Positions 44,090-56,829 of a stretch of 64,000 nucleotides of DNA are shown here, in pieces. The stretch comes from Holacanthus passer (taxonomy: Eukaryota > Chordata > Actinopteri > Pomacanthidae), in contig JAFREQ010000015.1 of assembly GCA_025331565.1 (NCBI GenBank), forward strand, positions 1,364,001 to 1,428,000. Reading direction: 5' to 3'. The translations under genes and the position numbers were made by a program. Each line of letters begins with the position of its first letter. The first letter of the stretch is position 1. The notes beneath the pieces are model-generated. The model did no database searches. It worked only from the letters and a program-made list of their open reading frames with translations, and was not told the DNA's origin.

Positions 44090-46560
44090 GTTTGTTTTTT
44101 GATGGTGACACTAAAATGTTTTTTCTGTTTTTGGTTGTGATACAAAAAACAGATTCATTTTTTAATTTGTTAATGACAAATGAATTACGGATTGGCCCTA
44201 GCCCACAAGATGAAATGTGTTTGTCTTACAATACATTTATTCTTTGCTGGTGTTTTGACCTCTTTAAATGGCAGTGTTTTGCCAGACAGCTGTGTCTATA
44301 TGCACTGTAGTAATCCCATTCCTCCTTGCTTTTGAGAGTAATAAGGAATGCCCTTTAAAGTTCAAAGTCATATCTCAGTGTGTGAAGAATGTAGTGATAA
44401 ATTCTTAGATGCTCCATTGGTCCAATTTCAATTGACACAATAATATTTAATTTGGACATTAATTCATCTGCTTAGGAATTATCCCAGACTCTGTGTGTAC
44501 TAGTGTAGGGTAATTTTCTGGACCCAAGTCTCAGGCCAATGGACCAAAATCAGGTTTTAAAGGTGTTCAATTGATCAAAAGTTTCTTCAAAATCTTCAAC
44601 AGATTGGTTAAAAATCTTGCTGGAAAGCTGCTCCAAAACACTTTCTAACAGGTCTCAAAAATCTTCAAACAGGAGTCCAAGATGTTGTGACAATACTTTA
44701 TTATCGATAATAAAGGAGAGAACAAATAGAGTGTACACAGGGCACAGTCCAAGAGCTCTCTGTGCTAAAATGAAACTTGCATTCGTTTATATGGTGTTTG
44801 GTTGGTGTATTTCCACGCCTGTTGTCCAACCCATAAGAGTATAGATTATATACATTTTACCAATAGAAATTTGTTAATTCTTAGTTCTGCCCCCTGGGGG
44901 CTTGTCCAAACGTGTTTCATGTCTGGCCTCGTGACACCAATATGTTGGGGACCTCTCAGTATTTTCCCAGAGGCCTTATTATTTTTTCTATCTTCATGGT
45001 GCTTTCAGCCACCATTACCTGTGGAAAAACTCTCCTCTTATGTTTTTTTAAACAGAGATACATAAATCTTCTTAATTAGGTACAAGAGAACAAAGACTTC
45101 CATAACTCACTAAAGATAAGAGAGAACAAGGACTTCCATAACTTCACTGAAGATACATAAGAACAAGGACTTCTAAAGATTATGCCGCCAGATTGCCCTT
45201 AGATCATGCTGGCCTGACAGGTTGTTTTGGCTTGCTCTGTTCCCGGTTTTATTCTCTGATTGCCACATACTTTCATGTTACACACATCCTTGATTATATG
45301 CTTCTTTTGATACACACAGTATTATGCAGGTTTATCATATTCAGTTCCATCTGTTATACACCTAGCTACATAGTTCCTGAGAGTTTTATCATCAAATCCC
45401 ATTACATTCAGAGTCCACTTATGTAGTGTTTTTACACTACACTAGTTTAACAAAATATTTGTTATATTTTCTAATGTCACAAGAAAGTACATCAGGTCAT
45501 GTACACTTTAAATCCCTTTGTCATACAATCCTGTCTATACACAATGGAAGGACTATAATCCCTCTCACAAACACAAAATTGAGCTTTAAGGCTTTGTAAT
45601 ATGACCCATGCCAATAAAGCGTGTTTCTCTAGATTTCTGATCCAGTGTGTTAGAACATGCAAAGGTGGTGGAGTTACCAGAGATCTACAGGGTGGACTGG
45701 AAACCAACAATTGTTTTATGGTCTTTTGACAGCTGGTAAATTTGTTCCGAAATTTCCACAACTAAAGTACAGCATCAACTGGCTCCTGCATTTGCAGTAG
45801 GAAAATCACAGGTGTAACATATAACATTAATGATCGCTCTGTGATATTTCAGTGTGAACCAGCATGCACACCACCTGGAGCTGAAACCGAAGCAGCTAAA
45901 TGGAATTCATCCATCATTCATTTTATTATTTACACCTGTGCTTTGTCAGCAGTGAAATGACTTGTGTGTCAACAAACATACAGAAAACCTGGGGCCAGGT
46001 AGTATCGCTGTCTGTCTACGTTTTATTACAGGTGTAACATCTGTTGCTGTGGCATGTGATGAACATGAAGACTATTAACATTTCTGTAAGTTTGATTTAA
46101 CAGCAGCCACAATATGACAGTTACACAGAATAATCGAGGTTAAAATGATCTGCTTGTTGATGATTTTTATTTATCTTTAAAATAACCTTTATTTAACCAG
46201 CAAATCACTTCTTGATACATTCGCTCTTTTACTAGACCTGGCAAAATGGGAGAGTAGAGCCAGCTAATACAGACACGTAAAAAATAATTTACAACATTCA
46301 CATATAGCATGATAGCACAGTGCTGGGAGGCACAAAGGAGAGTGGCTGACTGGTTAAAACATTTACATTCTTCATGACAAATAATTTGAAATTGGCGTTT
46401 GTATGTCTCATATTAAGGCACTCTCTGTCATTCAAGCACATGTCCAGTTGGTGGCGTTCTTTTTGTCAAAACGGTAGAAGAAGAATGGACAAGCTGATCA
46501 AACGCGTAGACTGTGATCAAACCATAGACTGTATAGCAGGATCAAACCAAACCGTCAACT
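44090..46560. other. Intergenic DNA between the UGT array and the next gene
   Basis: AT-rich, mostly unique. It contains a small TAGTGTTTTTACACTA hairpin (about 45426-45442). A minus-strand frame at 45761-45492 (CRSLVTPPPLHVLTHWIRNL) looks like a transposon remnant I cannot place. A short TTTATTTAACCAG repeat lies near 46190. No gene supported. Confidence 0.5.
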
Positions 46561-46561
46561 T

Positions 46562-46672
46562 CCGCTATTCCTCCGCCGCGCGCATCTTCGATTAGTTTGT
46601 CCTCGACCGCGACCAAACTCAGCCTGACGTCCGCGAGCTCACTGCGGCGCGTGCCAGTATGTCGATAAGTAA
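46562..46672 (+). promoter_or_regulatory. CpG-rich first-exon/promoter region
   Basis: Dense CpG (for example CCGCCGCGCGC, GACGTCCGCGAG, GCGGCGCG) in an otherwise CpG-poor stretch, ending in a good splice donor (GATAA then GTAAGC at about 46669). Likely the promoter and 5' untranslated first exon of the gene that follows. Confidence 0.6.
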
Positions 46673-47425
46673 GCGCCTGGCTGTTTGTTACTTTTAGCTC
46701 GATGTCAGTAAAACAGTGAACATGTTAAGTCACGTTAACTGTGCTCTATGTGACTCAAAGTAAGTTTCAAACCCACAGCTTAGCTTAGCGTTTACTTAAA
46801 TGCCGAGCGAGAGTCGATCCTGGTAAAGTTTTCAGCCTATTGTTGTTTATCATTGTCTGGCTAGCTTAGCCAGAATGCTAAACTTAGCTATGATGATATG
46901 TATTTAATGGATAACGACAGTTTCAAATCGGCTGCATCACTATTCCCAGGTTGGCTGTCGTGTAGCTGTTTGCGATTAATTTCAATATATTTTGGGGATA
47001 TTCACCACTAAAATAGCAGCTAAAGTGTCTCCTAAGGGTTCTCCATCATTAGCTATTGTTGAGGACCTGTCTTCTGGAGAGGCCCAGTACTAAACTGTAC
47101 TTCCAGATTTTTATGATATGACTTGATATTGTGCTTACATGATGCATATTACCATGTAAACTGGGGTTTATTGAAACGACCACAGACTTACACACAACAA
47201 ACCTGCGGGAAAAGCAATGTTTTAACATACTGCTACTTGGGGCTCAAGGCAGAATAGAGTTTAGCTGCACTGTACTTAATTTTCATCAGAATGTACAGAG
47301 AGCAATGTGAAACTAACAAGCACGTCACAATTAAGATCAAGCAGAAACAGGAACAAGATCATAAGTCTAATACTGTGCTGTTTTGATTATCTGTCATTAA
47401 ATGGTTTGTTGTCTTCAATTTACAG

Positions 47426-49474
47426 GCCTGCGACTGACAGTGGGTATGAGGCAGATGGCTTGGAGTTGTTTATTCATACATCATCCATAAAAATAGAATA
47501 TTATAGGTAAGACCATATGAAAATTTTTTAAAAGTTTTCAGCCCATAACTTTAGTGAAATTGTGAAATACCCCAGGCATCGTAGTTATAACACTTATAAT
47601 GTATTACACTTTATAGGTGCTTTATCACACACTGTTGCTCTCTTTCACAGATCTTTTGAGTATTGTCTGAAGTGGGAACAACCCATGTATCCCCGACGTT
47701 CCCCCAGACTATCAGAGGCTTCCAAGAAGAGCCCCCAGAGAAGCCCCTCCTCAGATGAAGAAGTTATCCGGCGGAAGTTGAGGGGTAAGAGGCGGAGCAC
47801 AGGGCTGAGGAAGAGCAAAGCCAACAACTGCATTGTCAATACTGATGAAAGAAGGGGCCATGACATCATCGACATCATCAACAGTTCACATGAAGCAAAA
47901 CATGTAGCACAGGAGGATGAAGGAAAGTTTGTAGAGGTGGCTGATGAAGGAGTGGACCAGTCAGATGAAGACTGTTATTCTGTCACCAGCAGTATTGCTT
48001 CCGGTCCTTCCCATCCACACAATGACACGCCTAAGAAGCTGAGGCCATCACAGGGTTTGTGTTCAGCCTGTCGGAAGCTCTACCAGAAGGCAAAGAAGAT
48101 GAAAGCACCAATTAAAAATAAGCTCTTAGACAATGGTGAGTGCATTTCTGTATTGAGAAACTGGGGCGTTGCTATAGCAAATTCAATACAGAGAAAAACT
48201 TTGTTTTCCCAAAGTCTGTGTCATTACAAATGTCACACCAGTATTTTAAGGCTAAATAACTTCCACATTCACAGTTGATGCTCATCAGTCAAAGGAGGTG
48301 ACTGCTAGCTGTGATCAGTCTACATTCAGTGTACTGATGCATACTAGCATGTTTAACCTCTGTTTCTGGTCTGTTCTTCAGATCCCAAGTCCATGACATG
48401 TGATCAGTGGGTCCTGATCAAGGACTGGAGGCCAAGGAGGCTGCCTAATGCAGGAGGGTAAGACTGCTTGTGCGTGTAGTGTGTGTATAGTTAGTGACTG
48501 TGGGTGTGGATGCGGATATACAGCAGGTGGTACCTGTTCAGGCCTGTCAGAGCTGAGCAGTCAGAGCAGACTGGGCTTTTTTTTGGGGGGGGGGGCTGAA
48601 CGATACAAAATTATTGAGACAGAGAGTGAATAGAGGTGCTGCAGCAATGGACAGTATGATAAAATGTGTTTTTTGAACATTAAAGCATGAAAACATTCCA
48701 TTCAAAAATAAAAGTAGGTGCCTGAAAATGAGCATAACACGGTGGAACACCTGTAGTCACGCAAATTCACATGCTGACAATGATTATAACTGCACCTCTG
48801 TATTTTCAGGAACCTTTTGACCCATTTACAACTGTTTAAGAAGAGACTTAAGGTCAAGAAGAGTGCAAAGCAAACTGAACAGTGTGTGGGAGAGGGAGGA
48901 CCTTCAGTCTGCTCAAGGCCGCACACTTTCCTTCAGAGGTAATGCATTTATACACAACACACAGTCCCTACAGTAGCAAAGCAGATCAGTAAGCCCGTTT
49001 ACATCAAAAATTACTTGAATGTGCTTCATTTTTTGTCTTAGGAACCTTAGGCAGTTTGTCAGAGTTCCAGTGAAAAAGGAGAGGAGAAAGAACAGGAGGA
49101 AGAGGACAAGAGATGATTCTCAGGGTCCTCGCATGGCCAAGCAGCAGCGTCTCCACAGCAGCAGTCGCAGCAGACACATCAGTATTGACTGTACCGTCAA
49201 CGACGGTCTTCATCCAACCAACAATCACAGTAGCAGTCCTGCTTTGGAGAGGCGTAGGGAGCAAGAAATTGACGATTCAGCAGACACACACCTAACTGTT
49301 GAGTGTCTTCCCTCCGCAGTCACACTAGAAACCAAGCAAAGAGAGATTCCACCCAAACAGAGAGCAGCAAAGAAGACGAGTGGATTCAGAGAGTTGCTCG
49401 CCCAGATGCGTGGCAACAGCAGCATGATTGTCAAAGAAACACGTTGGCGAGGTGACTCCCAACTTTCTTTTTAA
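47426..49474 (+). CDS. Unrecognised basic, Ser/Lys/Arg-rich (probably nuclear) protein
   Basis: Exons: 47426-47506, 47651-48135, 48382-48457, 48810-48938 and 49042-49474 (stop TAA). From the Met at 47685 (MYPRRSPRLSEASKK) the joined frame is 1089 nt, 362 aa. The protein begins with an SPR/SPS-rich basic stretch. A C-x-x-C segment follows (GLCSACRKLYQKAKK) with a Lys-rich region, then a conserved-looking block (MTCDQWVLIKDWRPRRLPN, LLTHLQLFKKRL, LRQFVRVPVKK) and a bipartite-type basic run RRKNRRKRTRDD. It suggests a DNA- or chromatin-associated protein, but I do not recognise the family. Exon 47426-47506 joins in frame (YEADGLELFIHTSSIKIEYY), so a longer N-terminus is possible if an upstream start exists. 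From the ATG at 46658 the spliced frame gives only a short upstream ORF of about 24 codons. A further exon after CGTTGGCGAG (GTGACT at about 49451) cannot be excluded. Confidence 0.65.
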
Positions 49475-52140
49475 GCTATACTTAATGACTGAGTTAAAGA
49501 TTCAAGTGCTGATGCGGCTTTTACTTGTAGTGTTTTTGTAAATCTTCAGCAATCTTTTCTGCTTTGACTATTATTCTGTTCTGAATACCAGTCCGTAAAT
49601 ACTTGTTGACATTTAACTGGAGATATGAAGATATTTATTGTAGTCAAATACCTGTACCTGTGCTCTGCCACAGTTCCACAAACTTGCATTATATTTATTT
49701 TTTCTTAAATTTAAAAATGGCATTTATTTAAAGTTTCATACAACAGGATAACTATAAATACATGTGTGTTTGTTTTGTTCATTTACATTAATGCTATATG
49801 CACATAACATTTCCATCACCAGTAGACGTACATGAGCATTTTCAATTTTATACAGGTGACTGTGGCTGGGTCAGTTCAATATGACATGCTCCTTTCAAAG
49901 CAGGTTTTCAGTATGGTGTGACACAAGAAAAGTAACAAAATTAAGTACTAACTAATACTAATAATATAAAAAATTAAAAATAATAGTATAAAAAAGTTTT
50001 TTTAGGATGCTATAAAATGTAGTGCACCAAGAAAATTTAGATTGTACTCTGGAATGCAAAAAATAGAGACAAGTTTAATTGCCAGTGACAGTTTAGGGTC
50101 CAACATCATACAATTCCATTTCCATCTAGTATAAATAGTCAGGCAAGACTACAAACAAAGACTATACACATACTACAAACCCCATGGAGTATAGTATATA
50201 CTGGATACATTTAGTAGTTTGAGTGGAATTTGGGACACAGTCTATCTCTGCCTTTTCTTTATAAATGAAAAACAAGAATATTAAACAAATGACCAATTCC
50301 TGGTCACCATGTTCTGTAAACATGGTAAAGAGATTAGTTTGTAATATTCTCCCAGGTATTGTCCAGTGTTAGACCCTTTCTCTAAACACCCACATGGTGG
50401 CACTACATAATTACGGAATCGACACTCCAGTTCCAGTCTATCAGCCCTGTGCCATTTAGTGTGGCTTTATACAGTTTGACTTGTAACAAGCGAAGGTGTG
50501 ATTAAATACATCAACAGTCATTTAGTGTCCCAGTGAGCAAGTTAGCACAATAACCAGAGACCTGAAACTAGTACATCTAAATGGAATGTAGCCTTTAATA
50601 AATTAGATTATTTACACCTGTGTGTTTCCTGCTCAAAATGCTGTCTTTAAAAAAATCTCAGCAGCCAAGAAGCATGTTCACCAAGTGATCTGGATCATTA
50701 TGCTGAGAATAAACAAGGCATAGGTCTTTTTACGTCAGTCAGTGTTCCACATATGAGGAGTTTAGCACAGCACTGTTATTTTTGAGATGTTAGTGCTGAT
50801 ACCAGTGAATGTGGAGGAAGGGTGTGGAAAATGAGAAGGAGATAAGGGACTGAGGGTTCAGTCTTGAAGGTTTGACTGTTTTTTGGGGAGTGGGGGCTGT
50901 TGCTGTTTACTTATGGGATTAATGTATTAGGAGAGGATGAACTTCCAGTGCCAAGCCAGGAAATGTGTCTGCTGACCGACTCAGCGTCACACACGGATGT
51001 GAAATATGGAGTTTAATTATGATCAGCTAATACATTGTTTACAATGAGATACCATTAAAATTGAATTGATGAATAAATAATTGAATTTTCAAAATGAAAT
51101 CACATAATTTAACACCTAACCTTTACACATTCCATTTAATGATGGGTTGAAGTTAAAGATGCACCAGCGGCGTGCCGCCTAAAAATGAAATGCACATCAG
51201 CAGGTGCTCTGATTGGCCAAACTCCTGCCAGTGCATAACAGCTGGCCAGTAAGAGCTCCAGCTGTTGCTCTGTGTTACTTAGTCCTCTTGAAATTAAAAT
51301 GGCCATGAAGTGAAAACTATAAATGTTAAAGGATAAACCAAAGGAATGGGAGATGGAACTTGACACATCAGAAAATAAAAAGAAATTTAAAAGATTTAAG
51401 GTTAATTTGCTATTTCATTTAAAAATTCAGTTCATTTAAAGACAGAGTTAGGGAAATCTTATTACCTGGCAAATTTAATTCCATTTTCAATTTTTGATTT
51501 GCATCCTTTAAATTCAGTTTTAAATCATTCATAAAAATTGGTTAATTTGTTCATTTACTCTATTACTGTAAAAATCCAGTCATGAGCTCCTGCCCGTATT
51601 GATGTTGAAACATTGTTATTTTGCTCTCAGAAAGGTGACACATATCACAAACAAACTTGTGGTTCATTGACCATGAAAGATCAGAGGGAGTCTTACATCT
51701 TTGTCAGAACACATCTAATAATCATCTCCCATTCACTTGCAGAATATCACATTCCTTCTCCTCCCCCTGTATCTCTGTGTCCCCCTCTCATACATGTTCA
51801 TGCATCATATAAGACAGTGACGCAAATACAACATGTTCAGACTCCGGTGAGAGCTGAAACTCCTGCTGCTTGTTCTGATTCAACCGAGCATGGAGAGATA
51901 CCATTTCACACGCACACACACACTTAACACATTGTCTGATTCTCATCTGCAGTCTTTCCTATTGCCAATAGATCCTGATTATCACAAACCAGAGGTCTCG
52001 GGCAAAACAATTCAAGCAGTGCACACACAACACGGTATCCTGTGATAGAACCACTATCAGCACCTGACACCTCGAAAACAGGAAAAACGTTTCAGCAGGA
52101 ACACAGATGTGTTGGAGTGTTTGGAGGAGGAGCATGAACA
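49475..52140. other. Intergenic DNA upstream of cxcr4
   Basis: AT-rich sequence with no supported gene. The first 200-300 bp probably hold the 3' UTR of the preceding gene. Short CA runs occur near 51905. No recognisable transposon protein. Confidence 0.5.
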
Positions 52141-52144
52141 CAAC

Positions 52145-52152
52145 TATATAAC
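52145..52152 (+). promoter_or_regulatory. TATA box of cxcr4
   Basis: TATATAAC lies 60 bp upstream of the start codon, giving a predicted 5' UTR of about 35 nt. Mammalian CXCR4 also has a TATA-type core promoter close to its first short coding exon. Confidence 0.5.
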
Positions 52153-52211
52153 CCCTGTAGACAGAAATCTCAACTTCACTCAGCTGAGAAAGGAGAGGGA
52201 CTGCCCCCGTC

Positions 52212-53657
52212 ATGTCATACTATGAGGTAAGGTTGTTGGAGATGTGTAGTCAGTGTATTCAGAAATCTGTGTTTAGGATGTTTTTCTTTCCTTCCTCACT
52301 CCAGCACCTTTTAATAATCATCATCTGACATCTGTCTCCAGCATATCGTGTTGGAGTACGACTACAATGACACAGGCTCAGGTTCTGGTTCGGGTTCTGG
52401 TGACCTGGGGGTGGATCTCGAGGAGCCCTGTGATGTGGAGCACATAATGACCGCTGACCTTCAGCAGGTCTTCTTGCCTGTGGTCTACGCCCTCATCTTC
52501 ATCCTGGGCATCACTGGAAACGGCCTGGTCGTCATAGTCCTGGGCTGCCAACGCAGGTGAGAGGGTGGTGGGTTGGTGGTTGATAAGCTTCCAGAGAATC
52601 TCTTTGTATCCTTGACAAGAACCAATTGGTTAAATAATTGGATTTGTGTATCTGCAGGTCAAAGTGCAGCCTCACAGACCGGTATCGCCTCCACCTCTCA
52701 GCTGCCGATCTCCTCTTCGTCCTGGCGTTGCCGTTCTGGGCCGTGGACGCAGCTATGGCTGACTGGCGCTTTGGAGCTGCCGCCTGCGTTGGTGTGCACG
52801 TTATCTACACGGTCAACCTGTACGGCAGCGTGCTCATCCTGGCGTTCATCAGTCTGGACCGCTACCTGGCGGTGGTCCGAGCCACAGACACTAACACTGG
52901 TGGACTGAGGCAGCTGCTGGCACACAGACTGGTTTATGTGGGTGAGTGTCCAAAGGCTGATTTGCTTTCTGTTGATGCTTTGCGATTGTTCTCTCTCCTT
53001 CTTTCTTACATCTTACTCCCACAGTCCATTTATTCATTTTTATCTTCCTCTCTCCCTGCAGGTGCCTGGTTGCCTGCTGGCCTCCTGGCAGTGCCTGACT
53101 TGATATTTGCCCGGACTCAGGAAGGAGGAGAAGGAGCCACTGTGTGCCAGCGATTCTACCCAGCAAACAACGCTCCTCTCTGGGTTGCAGTCTTCCACCT
53201 GCAGCTGGTTCTGGTGGGTCTGGTGATCCCAGGCCTGGTCCTCCTGGTCTGCTACTGCGTCATTGTCACCAGGTTGACCCGAGGCCCTCTGGGAGGCCAG
53301 AGGCAGAAGAGGCGAGCGGTCAGGACCACCATCGCGTTGGTTCTCTGCTTCTTCCTGTGCTGGCTGCCCTACGGAGCGGGCATCTCTGTGGACGCTCTGC
53401 TTCGCCTGGAGGTCCTGCCCCGCAGCTGCCGCCTGGAGGCCGTCCTGGGCGTGTGGCTGGCGGTGGCTGAGCCCATGGCGTTTGCACACTGCTGCCTGAA
53501 CCCGCTGCTGTACGCCTTCCTGGGGGCCGGGTTCAAGAGTTCAGCCCGCAGAGCCCTCACACTGAGCCGAGCCTCCAGTTTGAAGATTTTACCACGAAGA
53601 CGCCCTGGGGCCTCCACAACCACAGAGTCCGAGTCCTCCAGTTTACATTCCAGCTAG
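52212..53657 (+). CDS. cxcr4a: C-X-C chemokine receptor type 4 (probably cxcr4a)
   Basis: G-protein-coupled receptor for Cxcl12; guides cell migration. Exons: 52212-52226 (MSYYE), 52342-52556, 52658-52941 and 53062-53657; 1110 nt, 369 aa (human 352). The first exon of five codons matches the vertebrate gene. The N-terminus has sulfatable Tyr 11 and 13, the sequon N14-D-T, a GSGSGSG stretch and Cys 35. Seven membrane helices are visible. TM1 is VFLPVVYALIFILG. TM2-3 include LHLSAADLLFVLALPFWAVD and HVIYTVNLYGSVLILAF. The G-protein switch is SLDRYLAVV, TM6 has CWLPYGAGIS, and TM7 has HCCLNPLLYAF. The C-tail has a Ser-rich phosphorylation site ending SESSSLHSS. The MSYYEHIV start favours the a paralogue over b. 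Two extra introns (52557-52657, 52942-53061) interrupt loops that are continuous in mammals. The last is 120 nt and open in frame. Confidence 0.93.
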
Positions 53658-53899
53658 TGTATGTTTGTGCTGTATATATGTGTATATACGGTGTAGGCTA
53701 TATATACTGTACATATTTCTATGTGTGTGTGTGTGTATAAGGACGTTTACAAAAAAGTATCTGAGAAAGTAAGGAGCAGTCTGCTGGCTCATGACTTGTC
53801 TTCTCTCTCACTGTGGGTTTCCCTTGTAAATACTTATTATTTGTGTATGATTTGATTTCAGTGCTGCTGTGATTTTTGTATGCTGTTGTAGACTTTTGT

Positions 53900-53905
53900 A
53901 ATAAA
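53900..53905 (+). terminator. Polyadenylation signal of cxcr4
   Basis: AATAAA 243 nt after the stop codon, followed by a T/GT-rich stretch (CTTGTGAAAG, TTTTCTCGTTTTTT). Predicts a short 3' UTR. Confidence 0.6.
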
Positions 53906-54715
53906 ATATCTTTAAATAATCATGCTTGTGAAAGTATTTTCTCGTTTTTTGCTTCCTGGGTGAAGCAGTGTGAATTCTTGTACTTTACTGAATCACTGAA
54001 CCACAGCTAATGCCACTCTCACCAACTCTCCTTCTCAGTGGGTGATACAGATATCATTAAGGCCTAAATTACACACAAATCTGCCAAGTTAGCTAATGAG
54101 GTGGTAGATGAAGATGAAGGCTTTTCAGCTTTATCACAGAAAACATATTGAAGAGGGACAGGAAAGGTGGAATAGGAAGAACAACAAGCCAAAGTCAAAT
54201 CTATTTGGTCTCATGTGGTTGAATTGTCAGCCAACAGCTGCCAACTATTGTCCAAGGCTACAAATCAGGATTGTTTTTTGGAAAAATACCATTTTACTTC
54301 TTGTGTGAGATGGTGGTTTACAGATAAGGACTGTTTGGAAAAAGTGTGGAAATCAGTTGGTATTGTGGGGTGTGTACTCATAATCCTCATAATCATCAGC
54401 TTATCTCCCTTTGTATTGATTCGTAACCACTCAGCCGCCTGCCATCTGAATCCACTGGTGCAGAGTATTTCATGGTTCTTTTGAGAAATGAAACTGTGCT
54501 TTTTAAAATGTGACGTGCGATGTCCAGGTGTATCTGAGTCACACGCATGAGTGTGTGTGAGTGTGTGAGACGGTGCATGTTGTGGACGTGTTTGCGTCGA
54601 TGCTTTGGGGGTACAGGTTAGATTTATGCTGATGATATAAACAGTTTGCTTCTTCTGCGTGAGAGAGAAGGGAGTATGAAAGGGTCAGGAGGTCCATTTT
54701 TCCAGTGCTTTAATG

Positions 54716-54753
<38 letters not shown>

Positions 54754-55076
54754 CACACACAAACGCACAAGCTCAAAGTGCTTCCCACATACCTACTTCC
54801 ACTTGGAAGTGGGAGAAACAGAAGCTGGAAGTTTGCTGTGTCCTGTTTCCTGAAGCAAAGAGGAGGAGGATGAGAAGAGTTGTGAGAGAGACGTAAAGGA
54901 AGAATACAGTAAGTCAGCTCCACAATGAAGGGTCGACTCTGTGTGAGTAACTGTGTGCATCAACTGTATCCTGGCATGTGTATATGTAGCTTTATAGACA
55001 CAGAAATGTGTGAAGAATCATTTCATTCACAATCAGTATAGAAAAAAAAACTGACCTTTTATGTTTTCATATACAC
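53906..55076. other. Intergenic DNA downstream of cxcr4
   Basis: No gene supported. Holds a CA microsatellite (54714-54762). The small open frames here are short and low-complexity. Confidence 0.5.
54714..54762. repeat. CA microsatellite
   Basis: About 49 bp of (CA)n with two CG interruptions. Confidence 0.95.
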
Positions 55077-56303
55077 TTAGGTCCATGTTTTGAGGGTATT
55101 CACAACCAAATTTGACTGAAGGGATGTTTCATGGAGGACTATATGCTTTGTTATTTCTTTATCAATTAAGCAGGTTTCCAAGTGTGGCATTTGCATTTAT
55201 GAACCCACATGTGGTCAAGGAGTTCTCAATGCAAGTGAAACAGGTCGTCCTTAGGCTGCAAAAGCAAAAACAAATCTATCATTTGTAGCAGCCAAATCAA
55301 CAGTTTGGTATATTCTGAGAAAGAAAGAATGCTCCAGGAACATATCATTATCCAGTTATAGCATAAAGAGGAGACTTCATGAGCAAATAAAGTGGGTTCA
55401 CCACAAAGTGCAAAACATTTATAAGCCACAATAATAGAAAGACCAGGTTTGACTTCTAAAAATCTAAAAAACTAGTCCAGTTCTGGAACAGCATTCTTCG
55501 GACAGATGAAACTAAGATCAACGTGTGCCAAAATGATGTGAAGAAAAAAGTCTTGGCTTGGGATGACTCATAATCCAAAGCATAGCATATCTTCTGTAAA
55601 ACAAGATGAAGGCAGCGTGATGGCGCGGGCATGCATAGCTTTCAATGCCACTGGGTCACTAGTGATTATTGATGACAGAAGACAAAAGCAGCTGGAGGAA
55701 TTTTGAAGTGTGTGTCTGCTCAGATTCAGCCAAAGTTGAATGGAAGGCGCTTCACAGTACAGATGATCCAAAACATACTATGAAAGCAACCCAGAGGTTT
55801 AATGTAAATAACTGTAATATTCTGTCATGACCGAGTCAACCACCTCAGCTAAACCCAACTGAGGATGCTTTTTATTTGCTTAAGACAAAGCTGAAGGCCG
55901 AAAGACCCAGGAACAAACAACAATGGAAGACAGCTGCAATAAAGGCTTGGCAAAGCATCACTAAGGAGGAAACCCAGCATTTGGTGATCTCCATGGGTTC
56001 CAGACTTCAGGCAGTCATTGTCTGCAAAGCATTTTCATGTTATTATTAAAAAAATATTTTTCATTATATTTTATTTATGATTATTTTAATTTGCCCAATT
56101 ACATTTGAGCCCCTGAAAATAGGAATTTTATATTAAAACAGCAATTCCTCGGTGTTTCATGCAATATTTTTGTTCAACACCTTGAGTTAAAGCTGAAAGT
56201 CTGCACTACAATTGCATCGTGATCATTTCATTTCAAATTAATTGTGGTGGCACACACAGAGCCAAAATTATGAAAATCGCGCCACTGTCCGAATATTTCC
56301 AGA
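55077..56303 (+). mobile_element. Dead Tc1/mariner transposon (Tc1-like, DD34E type)
   Basis: The left end resembles the TTAGGTCCAT inverted repeat and the right end reads TGTCCGAATATTTCCAGAC, a mutated partner. Transposase remnants in several frames include DETKINVCQNDVKKK, then GSVMARACIAFNATGSLVII (55618-55675). Then come a QIQPK-like segment and TKLKAERPRNKQQWKTAAIK, KAWQSITKEETQHLVISMGS and RLQAVIVCKAF (to about 56030). Many stops and small deletions show that it is old and inactive. Confidence 0.85.
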
Positions 56304-56306
56304 CCC

Positions 56307-56330
56307 CTCTCTCTCTCTCTCTCTCTCTCC
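56307..56330. repeat. CT microsatellite
   Basis: (CT)n tract of about 24 bp next to the Tc1 end. Confidence 0.9.
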
Positions 56331-56829
56331 TCCACACACACGGACACACACTTCTCTTCTATTCATAGTGTTTTCAAAACAGGAAAGACTTCCTGCAGCT
56401 CATTTTAGGAAAAACAAGCAGCTAAAACAATCAAACACCGAGCAGCTCTGCACCCAGCAACACAGAGAGCTGCTACAAAATAAATCAGTGTAACAACATG
56501 AAGGAGAGACACCGAAGGACATCATGAATAACCAGGCATAATGGCGACGTGTAAACAGACAGCAGATCTGTAAATGTTGTTAGCGCTTGTGAATGATACA
56601 ACTATAATAATATCATCACACAATTACAGATTTTTCAGTCCCTTTTTAAGTTTTGAGTGTCACTTACATGTGTTTGCAAAACACACATCAGTCTTGATCT
56701 TCTGAATCGAGGCACCAAAAACTGAGAATATAAATTTGAAAAAGAATGGAAAGACTAGACTAAATTAATTACTACTCATCAACTTTCAGTAATTTTCTAG
56801 TTGCTCTCAGAGATTGTGAGTTTTCCACT

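Noticed and set aside
52698..53489. Minus-strand ORFs across cxcr4
   Set aside because: GC-rich antisense shadows of the receptor exons.
54624..54923. ORFs over CA and GT repeats (also 58226-58711)
   Set aside because: Low-complexity CVCV / HTHT frames from microsatellites.
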